A stretch of DNA of 64,000 bases, taken from assembly GCA_021803035.1 (NCBI GenBank), contig JAJZME010000040.1:62001-126000 (forward strand), given 5' to 3'. Origin of the DNA: Acidobacteriota bacterium. Its GTDB lineage: Bacteria; Acidobacteriota; Terriglobia; Terriglobales; Acidobacteriaceae. The position numbers and the translations under genes are program-made. This document shows, piece by piece, positions 55,033 to 63,121 of the stretch. Each line of letters starts with the position of its first letter. Positions within the stretch are counted from its first letter, which is position 1. Under the pieces are notes generated by a model. The model worked only from the letters and a program-made list of their open reading frames with translations. It ran no database searches and was not told the DNA's origin.

Positions 55033-55965
55033 TCATCGCCCCGCCAGCGGATTTTCGATCCCGCTCTGCGCCACGGAATTTTCTTTGTCCTCGTTGATGA
55101 CTGCCGTACGCATCTCCGTGAGCCCCGTCAGCATGGTTTTGCGCGGAATGCTTTCCAGCAGGGGGTTCACCAGCCAGGCGACAAAAAAGGGGACCGAGCG
55201 GCTGAGCGCGATCGATTCCACCTGCACATAAACGCCCCCGTCTCTCTCTTCAAATCGCGAATAGCCATTGAGCCGCCACAGGTATCCGTGTCCATTGTCC
55301 ACGGGCAAGTCGTGCGCATCCGTCTGGCCGGCATCCGCAATCTCGGCGATCCGCGTGGAATGCGACCAGATCACCGCCCGCCTGTCCCCAAGTTCTTCCA
55401 CGTGCATGTCGAATTGCGCATTGAAAGCCACGGTGACAAGCGATTTCTGGTAAAGCTGCAGAAAGACTCGAAAGGTGTTGCCCTCGCGGCCGATCAATCT
55501 GGACTCGCGCACATTCGAATACATGGCGTGAAGATTGTTCCAGTCCATAGCCGCGGCCAGCGCCTGCGTCAGGGTCACATCCGGAATGAACACCGCTCCC
55601 GACCAGTCGTGAATCAGCCCGTAAGGAACGCTGACGGGACTGCCCCCTGCCTGCGCGTTCGCATTCCACAACAGGATCTGACCCGCGCGAAGCTGGCGAT
55701 AGGCTTCGCTCCGCTGGGCCGCCGGAAGCCCGTCAATGTGGAGAAATGGCCCACTCCGAATCTCTGCCTGCATCCGGCTTTCCGATGCGCTGACGTAGTG
55801 ATCGAAGGCTTGAGCGGTGACTTGCTTCAACTCCGCACCTTCCACTGGCCGCGCCGCAATCCAAACTACAAGCACGGAAAGAGCGGCGAATATGGTGAAC
55901 CTCGGCTTGGATCGCCCCTGCACCATGTAGAACACTGCGCTGGCAAAGTTAATTAGTGTCTTCAA
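55033..55965 (-). CDS. Exported protein of unknown function
   Basis: A 310-residue protein from TTG 55965, which has GGAGG five bases upstream. An internal ATG 55926 without Shine-Dalgarno would begin at MVQGRSKPRFTIFAALSVLV, the hydrophobic signal segment. The mature region includes FDHYVSASESRMQAEIRSG and LHAMYSNVRESRLIGREG, and a motif-poor C-terminus. The alternating beta pattern in the central region could be a helix-grip (START-like) fold, but I cannot support this strongly. It converges on gltD across the hairpin at 54925-54964. Confidence 0.6.
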   Translation of the reverse strand: MKTLINFASAVFYMVQGRSKPRFTIFAALSVLVVWIAARPVEGAELKQVTAQAFDHYVSASESRMQAEIRSGPFLHIDGLPAAQRSEAYRQLRAGQILLWNANAQAGGSPVSVPYGLIHDWSGAVFIPDVTLTQALAAAMDWNNLHAMYSNVRESRLIGREGNTFRVFLQLYQKSLVTVAFNAQFDMHVEELGDRRAVIWSHSTRIAEIADAGQTDAHDLPVDNGHGYLWRLNGYSRFEERDGGVYVQVESIALSRSVPFFVAWLVNPLLESIPRKTMLTGLTEMRTAVINEDKENSVAQSGIENPLAGR

Positions 55966-56321
55966 TGATACCTCCGCTTCGGTCCAAAATTTCAACCTGG
56001 AGAAGGTAGCCGGCCTTCCAATACCAGAAATCCGCCAGCAGGCAAATTCGTTACAGGTGCTTGAAATCCAAGCTTCCGGACTTGGAATCAACCAGGCTGG
56101 ATGCACATCCTTGCAGCGTCATTGCCGCAGGGCTGGGAGGTTTCATGGACTCTTCGTGCACCGAAGTGCATGACGATCCCCAATTCTCGTCATCCAGAGG
56201 GACCAGAGCGAAGCGGAGGGAGCCGAAGGATCGCCGGTTATCCTTCACTCCGAGAGACTTACAGACCAAAGATCACCGGGCCCCCAGTAAGCCAGTTAAA
56301 AGCTAACAGCCAATGGCTACC
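55966..56321. other. Intergenic region with small inverted repeats
   Basis: About 350 bases without a gene. It holds a TCCAAG/CTTGGA hairpin (56067-56086), a TGCAC-CGAA-GTGCA hairpin near 56157-56170 and, near 56190-56233, a stretch resembling the dispersed CATCC-GAG...GAAGGATC elements common in bacterial intergenic regions. Only one copy lies in this window. Confidence 0.4.
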
Positions 56322-57029
56322 CTATCCGCGGCCCCGCGCATCTGCAGCCCTGACGCCGCCGCCGCGCCCGAACGGCAGATAAAGCAGCGCAAACAGCCCC
56401 AGCGCCACCACCTCGGTGGACACGATGTACCACGGCCACGGTCCCAGCACATTGAGCAGCGACAGCTCCAGCGGCTTCGCCCGCAGGTACATGTAGTTGG
56501 TCTTGAAGATCGCGTCGAACGTCCCGTCCAGCGCGGCAATACAATTCAGGGCCAGCATCGCCCGCCAAACCGACCCGGGCCTTGGCCGCATCCGCCCCGA
56601 CCACACCAGGTAAAGCGTCGCTGCCACGGCCAGCCCGTGCTCCACAAAAAACTGCACTGTCGCGATTGAAGGAAACTGTTCCCACAAGTCCGGCGTCAGC
56701 AGCGCCATCGAGGTCCCGGCCAGCGCAAAATAATACGCCAGATCGAAGACCGCCGGGCTAAACGTGAGCAGCGCGAAAGCTACCAGATAGAATGTAACGT
56801 CGCAAAGTTCCAGCGGAAGCTGACTGGGGAAGATGCGCTGCCCGCGCCATGCCAGATACCCATACCACAGGCCCGCGTCTGCCAGCATCACGGCGCCCAG
56901 CGCAATGCGCAGCCACTTGCCGCCCCGCACCAGCCGCCGCTCCACAACAGCAAGAACCACCGCCAGCAGCACCACCGTGCCCAGAATGAGAAAATGCGCC
57001 GCGCCTAAAAGGTGAAAGTGGGTGGCCAT
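56322..57029 (-). CDS. TIGR02206/YwaF-type integral membrane protein
   Basis: A 235-residue membrane protein with about six to seven helices and no known enzymatic function. Family marks are the ending of the third helix SQLPLELCDVTFYLVAF, FDAIFKTNYMYLRAKP and LLNVLGPWPWYIVSTE. The N-terminus MATHFHLLGAAHFLI fits. The start at 57029 has only a weak purine stretch upstream. A glycine-rich tail (GRGGGVRAADARGRG) may be cytoplasmic. The gene follows the FecR/DUF6600 gene by 165 bases on the same strand. Confidence 0.75.
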   Translation of the reverse strand: MATHFHLLGAAHFLILGTVVLLAVVLAVVERRLVRGGKWLRIALGAVMLADAGLWYGYLAWRGQRIFPSQLPLELCDVTFYLVAFALLTFSPAVFDLAYYFALAGTSMALLTPDLWEQFPSIATVQFFVEHGLAVAATLYLVWSGRMRPRPGSVWRAMLALNCIAALDGTFDAIFKTNYMYLRAKPLELSLLNVLGPWPWYIVSTEVVALGLFALLYLPFGRGGGVRAADARGRG

Positions 57030-57194
57030 TCTTCAGCAGATCCGCCGCGCCGCCACACGCGCAAAGGCCGCAATCGGCGCCGCCTCCCAGCTTACTCCGC
57101 GCCGCCCCGGGAAGGCACGCGGCATCATCGGTCTCAGTGCAGGCAATGCGCCGCGCCGAAGCCGGGGATTCTCCATGAGCAAATAGCCGGTTAT

Positions 57195-58901
57195 TTAGCG
57201 ATGGCCACCGCCACCGCCATGCGCTCCGCCACCGCCACCATGGAAGCCGCCAGCTCCACCGTGGTAACCGCCACCCGGCGCTCCTCCGCCGTGGAAGCCG
57301 CCACCCGCCGGCCGGCTTGGCGCCGAGTAGGTCCGCGGTGCTGAATAGCTGCGGGGCGCAACGTATCGACGCGCCTCAGGAGCGGAGTAATGCGGCGGAT
57401 TGGCGCGCGGAGGTGTGTACGCTCGCGGCGGCGCATATGTGCGAGGCGGCGAGTAGGCGTGCGGAGGTGCATGGAAGCTCTGCCGCGGCTGCACATGGTT
57501 CTGCCCGCCTCCCACGCGCGGCGCGGGCGTGTAGATGCGCCGGTTGCCGTAGATCGGCATCGGTACGCGTATCTGGCCGCCGGTTACCGTCGTCCCCCCG
57601 TTCCGGCCTCCGCCGCCCGCCATGAATCCGGACGCGCTCCCGGGGCCGTTCGTCCGCGCGCGAGCCGGCCCGACCGGGTGAACAAGCCGTCCGTTAATCA
57701 CCGCGGGGCCATTGACGCTGCGCAGTGGCGCCGCGTTGAAGCGCTCCCGCGGATTCCGGTCCACCATCACCGGCCGTGGGAACCGCCCTCGCGGATGATG
57801 CCAGATCCTCGGCGGCCGCAGCACAGGCCGGTAGCCTGACGGCGCGACACCAATGTTGGGGCCGAGGTAGCCGTAATAGCCGCTATACCCCCCGTACCAC
57901 CACGGCGTGCAGCCGCCAAATCCCGGCGACCAGCCCCAGCCGAACGAGCTATAGTAGTTCCACATGCCGCACTGGTAAGGCATAAAACCCCACTGGTAGC
58001 AAGAAACCCAGATATAGCCGTACCCCGGCGTCCACACCCATTGCCCGCAGCCATAGGGATCCCATCCGGAATAAGCCGCCGCGTAGGGCGACCACACATA
58101 TCCCTGCCCCGGTACGTCATACCAGTTCCCGTAGTCGTTCAGGTTGTTCCACGCCGGAGTTTCGCTGTTGACGTAGCTGTCTGTCGACTGGGTCTGGCTT
58201 TGCGCCTGAGCCTGCAGTGCCTGGTCCCTGTCGGCATTCCACTGGTCCCAGGAACTCGGCTTGATCGAATCGGCCAACTCGTAGGCACTCGGGTTGGCTG
58301 CGTTCAAGGTCAAGGTTTCATCGGAGTGCAGATCGAGCGTAAGCGCCTGCCCGTCCACCAGCCGTGCGTTTCCTGAAAAAACAGCCAGCGCGCCAGGCGG
58401 GGTATCCATATCGATACGCAGCACCGTGAACCCGCTCGCCGTCACCACGGCGTTGCCATAGCGAATCCGAATCTGTCCGGCCTGGTCGCCGCTTTGCAGC
58501 TCAAAGTAGCCCAGTCCGCCGTTCAGATCGATCTCCGCCTCGCCATTCGAGCCTTGGCCGCGCAGCACGCTCAGCGTCATCCCGCTGTTGGGGGCGATGC
58601 GCGCCACACTTCCATCCTCAAATTGAACCTCAGCCCGCCCATCCTGGCCGGTGATGACCTGGTATCCCTGAAAAAGGGGCATGTTGGCCACGGCTTTTTC
58701 CGTAATCGCCTGGCCGTTCTGCGTGATCTGCACTTGGCCGTAAACGTAGCTCAGCCGCACAGCACGCTGCGGCTGCCCGCTATTCTGTGCCCGGGCCGCT
58801 ACGGTCCCCGCCATCAACACAGCCAGCGCAAGCAAACCAAGGCCCCAGCGCCGCCCGGCCCCACTCCCTCGATTCCTCGCGCCGTGCACGATCCGGTTCA
58901 T
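57195..58901 (-). CDS. Exported FecR-domain protein with Tyr/Trp-rich middle (DUF6600-like) and Gly/His-rich tail
   Basis: A 568-residue secreted or surface protein. Signal peptide to about AARAQN, then a FecR-like domain (residues about 48-190: LSYVYGQVQITQNGQAITEK, LFQGYQVITGQDGRAEVQFE, GSVARIAPNSGMTL). Residues about 255-365 are rich in Trp, Tyr and Gly (GYVWSPYAAAYSGWDPYGCG, CGMWNYYSSFGWGWSPG), as in DUF6600-type proteins. The last 120 residues are low-complexity: YxPPRxY-type repeats, then Gly/His blocks ending HGGGGGHR. There is no sigma/FecA partner nearby, so a classical Fec system is unlikely. GGCGGAG precedes the ATG. Confidence 0.75.
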   Translation of the reverse strand: MNRIVHGARNRGSGAGRRWGLGLLALAVLMAGTVAARAQNSGQPQRAVRLSYVYGQVQITQNGQAITEKAVANMPLFQGYQVITGQDGRAEVQFEDGSVARIAPNSGMTLSVLRGQGSNGEAEIDLNGGLGYFELQSGDQAGQIRIRYGNAVVTASGFTVLRIDMDTPPGALAVFSGNARLVDGQALTLDLHSDETLTLNAANPSAYELADSIKPSSWDQWNADRDQALQAQAQSQTQSTDSYVNSETPAWNNLNDYGNWYDVPGQGYVWSPYAAAYSGWDPYGCGQWVWTPGYGYIWVSCYQWGFMPYQCGMWNYYSSFGWGWSPGFGGCTPWWYGGYSGYYGYLGPNIGVAPSGYRPVLRPPRIWHHPRGRFPRPVMVDRNPRERFNAAPLRSVNGPAVINGRLVHPVGPARARTNGPGSASGFMAGGGGRNGGTTVTGGQIRVPMPIYGNRRIYTPAPRVGGGQNHVQPRQSFHAPPHAYSPPRTYAPPRAYTPPRANPPHYSAPEARRYVAPRSYSAPRTYSAPSRPAGGGFHGGGAPGGGYHGGAGGFHGGGGGAHGGGGGHR

Positions 58902-59020
58902 GGCGCTCCGCCTTTCCGCTACCTCTTACCTCCGGCCCGCATGCGCAGGCCGAATCGCCTTTGGATGCACCTACCCGATATGACACACCGGCACACCGAA
59001 AAGTCGCGCCAAAATCACCT

Positions 59021-59695
59021 TTACGCCGGGGGTGAGGTCTTGGAATCGGACAGCAGCTCATCGGCCCATCGCCTTACTCGATCCAGAACCTTCGGATCCC
59101 CCGCCAGTTGCGTCAAAATGCCCCGTATCACGCAAATCTGCTGCGCTTGGCCGTTCTTGACCGCCTTCACCAGGAAACTCATCTCCCGGTCCAGCCCCAG
59201 GGGGTCGTACCGCAGAAGCGCTTCCAGCCGCGCTCCTTCCATGATGGTCTGTTCCACGGCCACCAGCGAGTTGCCAAGTGATTCAATTGCCTTGTTTTGC
59301 GAGTAATTGAAGGTGCAGGACCCGGTGCCCCGCGGTCCGCTGTACTTGAGCGTCTTCCACCCCTGAAATGCCACTTTCAACCGGCTCTGGCACGGCACGT
59401 TAAAGAGCCTATTCTTGTAAGCCGTTTCAAATACCCGCGCCGCAAACGCCTCGCTCACCTGGATGTTGCGGTCTACAGGGGCTGATTTAATGTCCGATCC
59501 GCCTCCCGCCATCTCGCCGCCGTGGGAGGAGAAATGCCCGCTGCCGTCCGGATAAAGAATCAGCGTCCAATGGGAGGGCGTAATCCCCGGGTTCGAGTAG
59601 TTCATCTCAAAGGTCTCGGTCTTCGTCTGCCCCGCCGCGCCGTTTGCACTCATCACCACCACAGCCGCCACCAGTCCGACCCATGCCAGTCTCAT
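59021..59695 (-). CDS. Secreted protein of unknown function, overlapping ruvC
   Basis: A 224-residue exported protein with a clear signal peptide (MRLAWVGLVAAVVVMSANGA, cut near AGQ). The mature part includes GITPSHWTLILYPDGSGHFS, a pattern seen in small secreted acidobacterial proteins, but I cannot name a family. Three Cys could form disulfides. The ATG at 59695 lies in the last codons of ruvC (ATGA overlap) and has a strong GGAGG, so it is probably translated from the ruvC message. Confidence 0.65.
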   Translation of the reverse strand: MRLAWVGLVAAVVVMSANGAAGQTKTETFEMNYSNPGITPSHWTLILYPDGSGHFSSHGGEMAGGGSDIKSAPVDRNIQVSEAFAARVFETAYKNRLFNVPCQSRLKVAFQGWKTLKYSGPRGTGSCTFNYSQNKAIESLGNSLVAVEQTIMEGARLEALLRYDPLGLDREMSFLVKAVKNGQAQQICVIRGILTQLAGDPKVLDRVRRWADELLSDSKTSPPA

Positions 59696-60198
59696 CGTGC
59701 CTCCTGCAATGCCATCGTCTGAGCGGTATGGATGTGACAGATCGCGATGGCCAGAGCATCGGCCGCGTCCGCCGGTTGCGGCACCTCCGCCAGCCCCAGC
59801 AACCGCGCCACCATAAACTGTACCTGTTGCTTTTGCGCCAGTCCGTATCCCACAACACTCGACTTGATCTTCAAAGGCGCATATTCGGCCACAGGAATCC
59901 CTTGCCGGGCGGCAGCCAGCAGCGCCACACCCCGCACCTGCCCCAGCTTCAGCGCTGATTTGGCGTTCACCGAGTAAAAAACTTCCTCCACGGCCACCGT
60001 GTCCGGCTTCCAGCGTTCCAGCTCCGCCGTCAGTTCGCGATACACCTGCTCCAGCCGCTCCGGCAATGGCCTGGCCTTGGCCAGACGGATGGCGCCCATG
60101 GCCATCGGAATCAACTCTGGTTCACCCGCGGCGCGGGCGGTTTCCACCACACCGAACCCCGTAACCTCGGTCCCGCAATCAATTCCAAAGACGCGCAT
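59692..60198 (-). CDS. ruvC: Holliday junction resolvase
   Basis: Endonuclease that resolves recombination junctions. The 168 residues are standard: catalytic Asp7 in FGIDCGTEVTGFG, Glu in VAVEEVFYSVNAKSALKLGQ, and the C-terminal acidic site ADAADALAIAICH. ATG 60198 has GGAG upstream and starts at the conserved N-terminus; the frame is open further upstream. No ruvA or ruvB lies nearby. Confidence 0.95.
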   Translation of the reverse strand: MRVFGIDCGTEVTGFGVVETARAAGEPELIPMAMGAIRLAKARPLPERLEQVYRELTAELERWKPDTVAVEEVFYSVNAKSALKLGQVRGVALLAAARQGIPVAEYAPLKIKSSVVGYGLAQKQQVQFMVARLLGLAEVPQPADAADALAIAICHIHTAQTMALQEAR

Positions 60199-60398
60199 TT
60201 GCTCCAAGTTTACCGCAGGTAAGGTGCCGCCAATTGCCCAATCTTGCCACGATTTACGGCTGAGAAGCACCGCCATCAACAGCGGAGGCGCAGCAGGCAG
60301 GCAGCCATCGCGCCGGTCGATTCAAGCCCTCTTTATTCCTCCAACGGCAAGTCGCGACGGCGCTTCTTCGCCGCCTCAGAGCACCCCCCTCCGCGCTC

Positions 60399-61424
60399 TT
60401 ATGGCCGCACGATCATCTTTCCCACGCCGTCGCGATATTGGCTGGCGATTGCGAAGGCCTCATCGATCTGTTCGATCTCCCGCGTGTGTGTCAGCAGCGG
60501 CTGAAACCGCCCCGGCTGCGCGCGGAGCAGTTCCAAAGCCTCTTCCGTCTCGTGGTTCGATCGCCGCACGTTGAAAATCGTGAGTTCCTTGCGCCGCATG
60601 GCCGAGCCGTCCAACGACACCCGGGCCGTGGAATGAATCCCCGTCAGCGCCACCCGGCCGGCATTGCGGGCTATCTGAACAGCCTGGTTGCTGGTCTCTT
60701 CGCCTGCCGCGCAGTCCATCGCGCAGTCCACGCCGCGCTGCCCCGTCCCGCCGCGGATCTCCTCAACGGCTTCCCCGGGCTCCAACACAACGTCAGCGCC
60801 AATGGCCCGAGCCAGTTCGCGCCGGTGCGCCAATGGCTCCACGGCCCAGATTCGTCCCGCCCCGGCGGCTCGCAGCGCGGCGATGGTCAAAAGCCCGATC
60901 GGACCCGCGCCGATGACCGCGACCGTCTCGCCGGCACGGATCGATGTCAGGTGAACGGAATGCAGCCCAATGGCCAGCGGCTCGGCCAGCGTCGCTTCGC
61001 CAAACGACATCCCCGCGGGAATGGGACGAAAGTTAATAGCCGGCAAATTCACCAGTTCACGGAAGAATCCGGGATAATTCGGATTGCTCAGGAAGCGAAT
61101 ATTCGCGCACACATTATGGTGTCCGCTCAAGCAGAACTCGCAGTGGTAGCAATAAAGCGCCGGCTCAAGCGCCCCGCGATCGCCCACGGCGAGCCCGGTC
61201 ACGCCAGCTCCCGTCTTCACGATCCTTCCCGCGGGCTCATGACCCAGCACCATGGGATAAACATTGGGCATGCTGCCCACCGCGCCCTCCGAATAGGCAT
61301 GCAGATCGGACCCGCAGACACCCACAGCCTCCACCCGAACCTGCACTTCGCCTGGTCCGGGATCCTCAATCGCCATATCGGTAAGCCGGAATCTCCCCGG
61401 AGCAATCAGTTCTGCGGCGCGCAT
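60399..61424 (-). CDS. Zinc-dependent alcohol/sorbitol dehydrogenase family oxidoreductase
   Basis: MDR-family oxidoreductase of 341 residues. The catalytic-zinc motif VCGSDLHAY and GHEPAGRI, and the structural-zinc motif [16 protein letters not shown] are intact. The NAD-binding fold has [17 protein letters not shown]. It resembles polyol or threonine dehydrogenases that act on sugars or hydroxy acids; substrate cannot be assigned. ATG 61424 has AGGGG upstream. It is divergent from the ABM/iron-dehydrogenase pair and shares a control region with a perfect small palindrome. Confidence 0.88.
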   Translation of the reverse strand: MRAAELIAPGRFRLTDMAIEDPGPGEVQVRVEAVGVCGSDLHAYSEGAVGSMPNVYPMVLGHEPAGRIVKTGAGVTGLAVGDRGALEPALYCYHCEFCLSGHHNVCANIRFLSNPNYPGFFRELVNLPAINFRPIPAGMSFGEATLAEPLAIGLHSVHLTSIRAGETVAVIGAGPIGLLTIAALRAAGAGRIWAVEPLAHRRELARAIGADVVLEPGEAVEEIRGGTGQRGVDCAMDCAAGEETSNQAVQIARNAGRVALTGIHSTARVSLDGSAMRRKELTIFNVRRSNHETEEALELLRAQPGRFQPLLTHTREIEQIDEAFAIASQYRDGVGKMIVRP

Positions 61425-61453
61425 CCAAATCCCCTTTCTCAGAAACAATACCG

Positions 61454-61468
61454 CATCGGCAACCGATG
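61454..61468. promoter_or_regulatory. Palindrome in a divergent promoter region
   Basis: CATCGG-CAA-CCGATG is a perfect inverted repeat of six-base arms. It sits 30 bases upstream of the zinc dehydrogenase start and 80 bases upstream of the ABM gene, where a repressor could control both. No regulator gene is adjacent. Confidence 0.35.
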
Positions 61469-61548
61469 ACAACAAAGCAGCGGAGCCGCCGGCGCGTCGT
61501 ACCGGAACAGCACGGCGCCGCAGTAGGATAAGGAGCGGAGGCAAATCA

Positions 61549-61854
61549 ATGCTCATCGTTCACGTACACGTGCGCGTCAAACCTGAGTCGGTCGAGCAGT
61601 TCAGGCAGGCTACCATCGAGAACGCCCGCGCCAGTGTTCAGGAGCCAGGCATCGCGCGCTTCGACGTGGTCGAGCAGCAGGACGATGCGACCCGCTTCCT
61701 GCTCATCGAGGTCTACTGCACGCCGGAAGCGTCCGCTGCGCATAAAGAAACCGCTCACTACGCCAAATGGCGCGATGCGGTCGCGCCGATGATGGCCGAG
61801 CCGCGCCAGAGCGTAAAGTACAACGCCATCTTCCCCGATCCCAAGAGCTGGTAA
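61549..61854 (+). CDS. ABM-superfamily monooxygenase-like protein (LsrG/YgiN type)
   Basis: A 101-residue alpha/beta-barrel protein of the antibiotic biosynthesis monooxygenase superfamily. Marks are [40 protein letters not shown] and [19 protein letters not shown], which resemble LsrG/YgiN. GGAGCGGAGG precedes the ATG. It is followed five bases later by the iron-dependent dehydrogenase, so the two are co-translated and probably belong to one pathway. Confidence 0.85.
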   Translation: MLIVHVHVRVKPESVEQFRQATIENARASVQEPGIARFDVVEQQDDATRFLLIEVYCTPEASAAHKETAHYAKWRDAVAPMMAEPRQSVKYNAIFPDPKSW

Positions 61855-61858
61855 AACC

Positions 61859-62998
61859 ATGCGCTTCGAGTTCGCCACCGCAACGCGCATCATCTTCGGC
61901 GAGGACACAGCCGGCACGCTCCCGGAACTGGCTCGCACCTTCGGCGTCCGGCCGCTGGTGGTCACCGGCGCTTCATCGGAGCGCGTGGCAGCGCTGATCT
62001 CGGCGCTCTCCGCGGAGACCTTTGCCGTGCCAGCCGAGCCGACGGTCGATCTGGTCCGCGAAGGCGCGCGGCGCGTACAAGCCGCCGCATGCGATGTCAT
62101 CATCTCGCTGGGCGGAGGCAGCGCAATCGACGCCGGCAAGGCCATTGCCACCATTGCCACCAACGGCGGCGAGCCGCTCGAATTCCTTGAAGTGGTGGGC
62201 AAAGGCCGCGCCATTGCAGCCGCGCCGCTGCCCTTCATCGCCGTTCCCACCACCGCCGGCACCGGCAGCGAGGTCACGCGCAACGCCGTGCTTGCATCGC
62301 CGGAGCACGGCGTCAAAGCCAGCCTGCGCAGCCCGCTGATGCTGCCCCGCGTCGCGCTGGTCGATCCCGAGCTGACCTACGGATTGCCTCCCGCGGTCAC
62401 CGCATGCACCGGCCTCGATGCCCTGACACAGCTCATCGAGCCTTATGTCAGCGCACGCGCCAATCCCCTGACGGATGCAATCTGCATCGAGGGAATGAAG
62501 CACGTTGCCGGCTCGCTGCGCCGCGCCTATCGCAATGGAACTGACCAGCAGGCCCGCCGCGGCATGGCCCTGGCAAGCCTCTTCGGCGGCCTGGCGCTGG
62601 CCAACGCCGGCCTCGGCGTTGTGCATGGCTTCGCCGCGCCCCTCGGAGGCTCATGGAAGGCGCCACACGGCGCGCTCTGTGCGGCGCTGTTGCCCCACGG
62701 CATGGCGGCCAATGTAGCCGCCTTACGCACGCGCATGTCACAGCATCCCGCTCTGGAGCGCTACACCGCCATCGCGCGCCTGCTCACCGGCCGCGCGGAT
62801 GCCGCCGCGGAGGAAGGCATTGAATGGGTGCGTGCGCTTTGCGGCGAACTCAACGTTCCGCCCCTGCGCACCTGGGGAATCACCGAAGCCGATTTGCCCG
62901 GCGTCGTCGAGAAGGCCGCGCACGCCAGCAGCATGAAGGCCAATCCCCTGCCGCTTACCGGCGAAGAATTGCTGGCGCTGGTAACAGCGGCCCGTTAA
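61859..62998 (+). CDS. Iron-containing alcohol dehydrogenase (maleylacetate reductase-like)
   Basis: A group III dehydrogenase of 379 residues. The nucleotide-binding site is SLGGGSAIDAGKAIA, followed by PTTAGTGSEVTRNAV. Metal ligands are in GLDALTQLIEP (Asp/His region) and the conserved His residues of VVHGFAAPLGGSWKAPHGAL. The start is MRFEFATATRIIFGED, as in relatives. With the ABM protein and the divergent zinc dehydrogenase it looks like a small catabolic set for a hydroxylated compound; the substrate is not known. Confidence 0.87.
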   Translation: MRFEFATATRIIFGEDTAGTLPELARTFGVRPLVVTGASSERVAALISALSAETFAVPAEPTVDLVREGARRVQAAACDVIISLGGGSAIDAGKAIATIATNGGEPLEFLEVVGKGRAIAAAPLPFIAVPTTAGTGSEVTRNAVLASPEHGVKASLRSPLMLPRVALVDPELTYGLPPAVTACTGLDALTQLIEPYVSARANPLTDAICIEGMKHVAGSLRRAYRNGTDQQARRGMALASLFGGLALANAGLGVVHGFAAPLGGSWKAPHGALCAALLPHGMAANVAALRTRMSQHPALERYTAIARLLTGRADAAAEEGIEWVRALCGELNVPPLRTWGITEADLPGVVEKAAHASSMKANPLPLTGEELLALVTAAR

Positions 62999-63121
62999 GA
63001 GCTTAACCCGATACCACATCCTCATCATTTCGCAATCAAGTCCGCGGATTTGGTGCCTCAGGTCCGGATTTTCGCACCGGCGATTGGCAATCGACTGCTC
63101 CAAAATCATCCCGGCAGAAAC

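Noticed and set aside
57195..58901. Possible FecR anti-sigma regulator of iron uptake
   Set aside because: The protein has a signal peptide at the extreme N-terminus and a secreted layout; no sigma factor or FecA-type receptor is adjacent.
63081..63093. CGATTG-G-CAATCG palindrome
   Set aside because: It lies between two convergent gene ends and is short enough to occur by chance; no T run.
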